DNA from: an uncultured Clostridia bacterium
GTDB taxonomy: Bacteria > Bacillota > Clostridia > Oscillospirales > Acutalibacteraceae
Length of the DNA: 62,383 nucleotides
Assembly (NCBI GenBank): GCA_947623505.1
Contig: CANQGT010000011.1
Span: 1 to 62,383 of the forward strand
Direction: 5' to 3'
A program made the translations under genes and the position numbers. Shown in pieces: positions 58,600 through 62,383 of this stretch (position 1 is its first letter; each line of letters starts with the position of its first letter). A model generated the notes under the pieces. The model saw only the letters and a list, made by a program, of their open reading frames with translations. It had not been told where the DNA came from and did no database searches.

Positions 58600-59112
58600 T
58601 TATGCCTCCCCGTTGATTTCCTTTATCTTGTCTCTTAAAACAGCCGCGTCCTCAAAACGTTGCTCTTTAATCGCCTGCTTCAGTTCTTCCTTTAGCTTTT
58701 CAAGGGGATTTTCCTGTTTTTCCTCCTCCTGCTCCGGCTCCTCCGTGTAGCTTACGTTTTTACCGACGTGCCTTGTTTTGCCGTGCACCTTGATTATCGA
58801 CGGTTCAAGCTTATCGGCGAATTTTGAATAGCAGTGCGAGCATCCCACGGTTCCGTTTTTGACTATATCGTTAAAAGACGAGCCGCAGTATTCGCATCTG
58901 TCCACTCCCGAAAGCACGTTCATCGCGGGTATGCCCGCTCCGAGGAAATTGCCGAAGAAAGTATCTGCAAAGAAATTTTCGGGGTTAAACTCATCAAGCA
59001 GCCCCATTTCGGCGGCGCATTCGCTGCAAAGATGCATCTCCGTTTTTTCACCGTTTATGTTCTGTTTGATAAAGGTAGTTGCTTCCCTTTTGTTGCAATG
59101 TTCGCATTTCAT
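58600..59112 (-). CDS. mcsA: McsA, zinc-finger activator of McsB
   Basis: The 170-residue protein has two CxxC zinc-binding pairs near the N-terminus (CEHCNKREAT, CSECAAEMG) and two more in CEYCGSS and CSHCYSK. A C-terminal UVR-like helical motif (LKEELKQAIKEQRFEDAAVLRDKI) follows. It activates McsB and senses stress. It lies between ctsR and mcsB. Confidence 0.94.
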   Translation of the reverse strand: MKCEHCNKREATTFIKQNINGEKTEMHLCSECAAEMGLLDEFNPENFFADTFFGNFLGAGIPAMNVLSGVDRCEYCGSSFNDIVKNGTVGCSHCYSKFADKLEPSIIKVHGKTRHVGKNVSYTEEPEQEEEKQENPLEKLKEELKQAIKEQRFEDAAVLRDKIKEINGEA

Positions 59113-59136
59113 AAAAAATCATCCTTTCAAAATAAA

Positions 59137-59586
59137 TCAATCAATATATGCCATAAGCATTTGTTTTAACTGCCTTGCCCTCACGGCGTTTCGCGTTTCG
59201 GCGTCTATCCCCTGCATATTGCTGTCCGCCGCGGCGGCTATAAGCAGTCTTGCCGTTTTATCGTCTATATAATCGTGATAATTCAGATTATATATATTTG
59301 CCTTTGCCGAGCGCTCGTCTATCGACGAACCTATACTGTTGATAAACGCCACTATCGCGGTGCTTTTGGTTTGGGCCCTTGTAATATATATGCACCCGCC
59401 CCCGCCGCGTCTGCTCTCTATTCTGTATCCCTGTTCGGGAGTAAAACGAGAGGTTATGACGTAGTTTATCTGGCTCGGCACGCACCCGAGCTGAGACGCA
59501 AGATCGTTTCGCTGTATCTGAACCGTGCTGTTGTTTTCGTCAAACATATCAAGGATCATATCGGCGATAATGTCTGTCATTTTCAT
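59137..59586 (-). CDS. ctsR: Transcriptional repressor CtsR
   Basis: CtsR represses clp genes until McsB or heat inactivates it. The 149-residue protein has the winged-helix region with NDLASQLGCVPSQINYVITSRFTPEQGYRIESRRGGGGCIYI (residues about 27-68). Its own promoter carries CtsR boxes. The ATG at 59586 is used; an in-frame ATG two codons later is possible. Confidence 0.95.
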   Translation of the reverse strand: MKMTDIIADMILDMFDENNSTVQIQRNDLASQLGCVPSQINYVITSRFTPEQGYRIESRRGGGGCIYITRAQTKSTAIVAFINSIGSSIDERSAKANIYNLNYHDYIDDKTARLLIAAAADSNMQGIDAETRNAVRARQLKQMLMAYID

Positions 59587-59644
59587 TTTTCAGATCACTT
59601 CCGTTTCTGTTTGAGAGTCTCTGAACGCCAAATTTCTTTTTGAC

Positions 59645-59661
59645 TTTGACTTTCTTTGACT
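59645..59661 (-). promoter_or_regulatory. CtsR box 2
   Basis: On the minus strand, AGTCAAAGAAAGTCAAA matches the GGTCAAANANRGTCAAA consensus except for the first base. It lies downstream of the -10, so it can block elongation. An extra overlapping half-site AGTCAAA follows. Confidence 0.8.
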
Positions 59662-59671
59662 TTCTGAATAC

Positions 59672-59700
59672 AGATTAGCACAAAGGTCAAAGAAAGTCAA
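59672..59700 (-). promoter_or_regulatory. Promoter of the ctsR operon
   Basis: On the minus strand, TTGACT, 17-bp spacer, TAATCT lies about 85 bp upstream of ctsR. The -35 is part of CtsR box 1. Confidence 0.75.
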
Positions 59701-59701
59701 T
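59685..59701 (+). promoter_or_regulatory. CtsR box 1
   Basis: GGTCAAAGAAAGTCAAT agrees with GGTCAAANANRGTCAAA at all but the last base. It overlaps the -35 of the ctsR promoter and so is a classical CtsR operator. Confidence 0.88.
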
Positions 59702-59807
59702 ACTTTTTTGAAAAATTTTTTCAGATTTATAAAAACTGCGTAATTTTCGCTCAACGGAGCGGTTTTCAAAACCTCGGCACGGAGAATTTAACGCCCGCCC
59801 AAACAGA

Positions 59808-59846
59808 AAAATGCACTCGGTTTTACCCAAGTGCATTTTCTTTTTT
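59808..59846. terminator. Terminator of the small Cys-rich peptide
   Basis: AAAATGCACT and AGTGCATTTT form a 10-bp stem with flanking A/T-runs, followed on the minus strand by TTTC. The rest of 59702-59851 is a non-coding A/T-rich stretch. Confidence 0.7.
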
Positions 59847-59851
59847 AACTA

Positions 59852-59971
59852 TTAGTTACAACCGCAGCCACAGCCGTCGTTGTTGTTAAAGCCTCCGCAA
59901 AGGAGAAGGATTATGATAAGGATAATAACCCAAGAAGAACCATTGCAACCGTTATTGCAACCGCAACCCAT
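59852..59971 (-). CDS. Small Cys-rich membrane peptide (39 aa)
   Basis: The short gene encodes MGCGCNNGCNGSSWVIILII followed by ILLLCGG and NNNDGCGCGCN. Gly/Cys-rich ends flank one hydrophobic segment (about 14-25), which resembles small membrane peptides associated with sporulation such as YjcZ-like proteins. GGGAGG lies 8 nt before the ATG and a terminator follows the stop. Seven Cys suggest metal binding or disulfides. The family assignment is not certain. Confidence 0.7.
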   Translation of the reverse strand: MGCGCNNGCNGSSWVIILIIILLLCGGFNNNDGCGCGCN

Positions 59972-60041
59972 AGCCAGACCTCCCTTCGCTTTTCTAAGTC
60001 ATACTATGAAAAGCAAAAAGAAGTGTTACAGATTTTGATTT

Positions 60042-60506
60042 TCAGAAATGCTCGCCGATGTTTGCAACGAGCATTTCAAAAAGCTCCCGCGCCGCATTAT
60101 CTCCCAACAGGGGCAATTTGTTATCGTAATGATGACCGAATTTTTCATCAACAAATTGTATGCCGCCGATATTTACAGGCTTTGAATATCTCGGGCGCAG
60201 ATGAAAATGAATATGTGGATTCGGTTTTTCGTTTTTATACGCATTATTCATAAGGCAAGTCCAGTTAAAAGCGTCCGCTTTAAGAACCGCTTTAAGTAAA
60301 TTCTCCGCGCCGGTCATCACTTCTTTTAAAGAGAGCCATTCGTCTTTTCCAAGATCGGCTATGCCGGCGCAATGGCGCTTGCACACCAATATGCACCTGC
60401 CGGGATAATCCTGCCTATCCGCCAAAAAAAGATACCAAAATTTATTTTCGTATAAAAGATATTTTTTATCAAGCTCGGTCAAAGAGCAAAATTCGCATTT
60501 TTCCAT
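60042..60506 (-). CDS. HIT-family nucleotide-binding protein
   Basis: The 154-residue protein has the histidine triad PNPHIHFHLRPRY (about residues 96-108) and CEFC at its N-terminus. HIT proteins hydrolyse nucleotidyl phosphoramidates or related dinucleotides. It is 6 nt downstream of the SDR gene and has a divergent paralogue at 39267. The intact tail here defines where that paralogue stops matching. Confidence 0.9.
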   Translation of the reverse strand: MEKCEFCSLTELDKKYLLYENKFWYLFLADRQDYPGRCILVCKRHCAGIADLGKDEWLSLKEVMTGAENLLKAVLKADAFNWTCLMNNAYKNEKPNPHIHFHLRPRYSKPVNIGGIQFVDEKFGHHYDNKLPLLGDNAARELFEMLVANIGEHF

Positions 60507-60512
60507 AGAGCC

Positions 60513-61184
60513 TCACACCATTCCGCCGCTTACGGAAATATCCTGCCCCGTTATATATTCGCTTTCGGCGAGGAAAAATATCGCCCGCGCCGTTTCCTCC
60601 GCTTTCGCGAGCCTCCCGAGCGGCACCTCTTCGGCAAGTTCTTCCTTAGAAAACATTGAGTTCATGCGCGTGTCCGTTATTCCGGGTGAAACGCAGTTTA
60701 CGGTTATGCCGCTCGGGGCAAGCTCTTTTGCCAAGGCCTTTGTAAGGCCGATAACGCCCGCCTTGCTCATCGAATAGAGCGTTTCGCAGGAGGCCCCCAC
60801 CTCGCCCCATATAGAGGCGACGTTTATTATTGCGCCCTTGTGCTTTTTCAGCATAAGCTCTGCGGCGTGCTTGCAGCAGAAATAAACCGCTCTTGAATTT
60901 ACGTTCATAACGCCGTCGTAATCCTCCGGCGTAACGTCGTTTATCTGCTTTATAAGGCTTACGCCCGCGTTGTTCACCAAAATATCAAGCGAGGAGAAGT
61001 TTGAAAACAGTTCATCTATCTCCTCAATATCCGCGAGATCGCATTCTATCGCCGTAACTCCGTCAAGATCGGGCTGCGCATTGTGATAAGTAATATACAC
61101 GTCATAACCTTTTTCGCAAAAGAGCCGCGCCGTTTCTCTGCCGATTCCCGTAGCGCCGCCCGTAATAAGAACCTTTTTCATCAT
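60513..61184 (-). CDS. SDR oxidoreductase, EF-P 5-aminopentanone reductase-like
   Basis: The 223-residue protein is a classical short-chain dehydrogenase: GGATGIGRET at the cofactor site, NNAG, the catalytic Ser in NVASIWGEVGASCE and LYSMSKAG with Tyr and Lys. The IWGEVGASCE...LYSMSKAGVIGLTKALAKEL stretch is typical of YmfI-type reductases that modify EF-P, as well as of FabG. It is about 20 residues shorter than FabG. GGTGAT precedes the ATG. It shares an operon with the HIT gene. Confidence 0.85.
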   Translation of the reverse strand: MMKKVLITGGATGIGRETARLFCEKGYDVYITYHNAQPDLDGVTAIECDLADIEEIDELFSNFSSLDILVNNAGVSLIKQINDVTPEDYDGVMNVNSRAVYFCCKHAAELMLKKHKGAIINVASIWGEVGASCETLYSMSKAGVIGLTKALAKELAPSGITVNCVSPGITDTRMNSMFSKEELAEEVPLGRLAKAEETARAIFFLAESEYITGQDISVSGGMV

Positions 61185-61271
61185 ATCACCGATTCTATAT
61201 TACCACGCGAGGTTGTTTTTTTCAATCGTATATGTTATTATTCATTTTAGTAATTAAATTCGGGTGATAAT

Positions 61272-61784
61272 ATGGAAAGGGAATTTTACACCATATCTGT
61301 TTACGTGGATAAGGACGAAAACCTTATCGGAATACCCTGCGGAGAGAGCGAACAGTACGGAATCGCGGATATAGACACCGTTTTGCTGCTGAAAGCTCCC
61401 TACACCGCGAAAGAGGCGGAGGATTTCATAGAAAAGGTTTTTGACGCCTGCTTCACAAAAAAGCACAATGATGAAAATCCCGTATCCACCATTGAGAGAT
61501 ACACCAAGAAAAAAGGATTTGTTGAGGCTACAAGCGAGCTTACGCTTATATCGCTGGTTAAAACGCAAAATACCTATTCAATTATGCCCACCTTTAACGA
61601 TTGGGAAAAAGGCCCCCTTTGCATCGACGACGACGAACGGATAATCGCGAATCCCTATAAAGAGGGCGAGCTTTATGAGCATATACACGACATAATTATG
61701 GTTTATATGCGCGCCAACGCTTTTTATAAGGAGATTGCCGAAATTGAGCAAGCGAAGAAAAACAATAACGACATCGTGCAATAA
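61272..61784 (+). CDS. Conserved-looking 170-aa protein, unknown
   Basis: The 170-residue protein is soluble, rich in acidic residues and Lys, with alternating strands (FYTISVYVDKDENLIGIPCG) and helices (AKEAEDFIEKVFDAC). It ends in a charged tail (EQAKKNNNDIVQ). I recognise no motif. It has its own terminator and lies divergent from the SDR gene. The ATG is preceded by GGGTGAT. Function is unknown. Confidence 0.7.
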   Translation: MEREFYTISVYVDKDENLIGIPCGESEQYGIADIDTVLLLKAPYTAKEAEDFIEKVFDACFTKKHNDENPVSTIERYTKKKGFVEATSELTLISLVKTQNTYSIMPTFNDWEKGPLCIDDDERIIANPYKEGELYEHIHDIIMVYMRANAFYKEIAEIEQAKKNNNDIVQ

Positions 61785-61792
61785 AACAAGAG

Positions 61793-61825
61793 CCCGCAAA
61801 TCGTACGATTTGCGGGATTTGTTTT
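61793..61825 (+). terminator. Terminator of the 170-aa gene
   Basis: CCCGCAAATCG and CGATTTGCGGG pair perfectly around a TA centre, followed by ATTTGTTTT. Confidence 0.85.
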
Positions 61826-61871
61826 ACGCATAATATTTTCTGATACTTTACTTTATTTTTTCAACTTCTTC

Positions 61872-62237
61872 GGCTCTCTTGTGCAAGGGGAGCTGGCTGC
61901 CGTCAGGCAGACTGAGGGGTTGGTCAGTTACAATAACGCCATTTTAACAGCACAACCCCTCCGCCTCGCATCCGCTCGGCACCTCCCCTTACACAGGTGA
62001 GGCAATAAGGAATATCATATGCACAACCCCTCCGCCTCGCATCCGCTCAACACCTCCCCTTACACAGGTGAGGCTTATGCTATCAGGAATATATTTAAAA
62101 AATTTGGCTCCCCTGTGCAAGGGGAGCCGGCTGCATTTATGCAGACTGAGGGGTTGGTCAGTTACAATAACGCTGTTTTAACAGTACAACCCCTCCGCCT
62201 CACATTCGTTCGGCACCTCCCCTTACACAGGTGAGGC
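61872..62237. repeat. Right-hand palindromic repeat array
   Basis: Two full units of the same element as in the left array lie at 61872-62003 and 62105-62237, with a partial unit near 62019-62073. They are in the same orientation as the left array, with more C/G-rich 3' arms (CCCCTCC instead of CCCTTCC). The 62238-62306 stretch is a further partial copy. No gene is visible; short open frames here follow the repeat. Confidence 0.85.
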
Positions 62238-62309
62238 AATAAGGAAAATCATATGCAACCCCTCCGCCTCGCATTCGTTCGGCACCTCCCCTTACACAGG
62301 GGAGGTGGA

Positions 62310-62383
62310 GAGAGGAGGGATTATTGGGGAGGCATAATAAGTGGCGAATAGGGCAGAAAAATCCCTCCGCGAAAAGCGGAGGG
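62310..62383. repeat. Terminal repeat tail, copy of 1041-1114
   Basis: The last 74 bp match 1041-1114 with a single difference. The window ends inside the hairpin GCGGAGGG arm of the same terminator that closes the left array. Confidence 0.9.

Overview
The window reads as a chromosomal piece of an uncultured, probably gut-dwelling Clostridia bacterium (Firmicutes/Bacillota; the order could not be fixed by eye). The evidence is a Phe T-box leader ahead of pheST, a ctsR-mcsA-mcsB-clpC operon with CtsR boxes, HPr with both His15 and Ser46, YlxM, IreB, MutS2 and YqzL, strong AGGAGG ribosome sites and sigma-A type promoters. There are no rRNA genes, no phage structural genes and no CRISPR array. 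Both ends lie in arrays of the same palindromic repeat and share a nearly identical 74-bp tail, so the window may be a repeat-bounded contig.

Layout. 1-1.1 kb: repeat array. 1.1-3.6 kb: a secreted or lipoprotein-like protein, an orphan OmpR-type regulator lacking the phospho-acceptor Asp, and a coiled-coil protein. 3.6-12.6 kb (mostly minus): coaD, rsmD, uvrC, ptsH, trmD, rimM, Nudix, then khpA, rpsP, ffh, ylxM; the usual ylxM-ffh-rpsP-khpA-rimM-trmD order is split by a Nudix gene and a GH43-like gene. 12.7-14.4 kb: a divergent unit of a small HTH regulator against a TPR/CFI-box protein and a 47-residue Cys-rich protein, with interlocked promoters around a palindrome. 14.5-21 kb: corC-phoH-ybeY-era-yqzL-recO-mutS2. 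21.1-30 kb: FkbM methyltransferase, MscS, TauE/SafE and sulfatase in one operon, then a GPH-type transporter, an iron alcohol dehydrogenase and a sialidase. 30-34.5 kb: T-box, pheST, ireB. 34.7-40.3 kb: accessory genes (DinB, phosphotransferase, MgtC, CinA-C, HAD, a chimeric HIT gene) and three tRNAs. 40.3-46.5 kb: two GPH-type transporters, a CDP-alcohol phosphatidyltransferase and a metallophosphoesterase. 46.6-49.9 kb: an A/T-rich ABC-transporter island beside a serine-recombinase remnant. 49.9-54.7 kb: folD, lgt, three unknown genes, a phosphodiesterase and a second sulfatase. 54.7-55.1 kb: a cluster of five long hairpins. 55.1-59.7 kb: the Clp stress operon. 59.8-62.4 kb: a small Cys-rich membrane peptide, HIT, SDR, an unknown gene and the right repeat array.

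How the genes work together. Housekeeping modules cover translation and RNA (ffh, rpsP, rimM, trmD, rsmD, ybeY, era, pheST), DNA repair (uvrC, recO, mutS2) and protein quality control (ctsR operon). The catabolic theme is intracellular processing of host-type glycans: two Cys-type sulfatases, a sialidase and a GH43-like protein all lack signal peptides, alongside three GPH-type sugar-transporter homologues. The parts least explained by known families are the HTH/TPR-CFI/Cys-rich unit at 12.7-14.4 kb, a shared inverted repeat before ylxM and clpC, the hairpin cluster at 54.7-55.1 kb, the possible RNA at 38.0-38.2 kb, and the HIT gene whose tail overlaps an opposite-strand signal-peptide gene. 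All calls are from reading the sequence; no database search was run.
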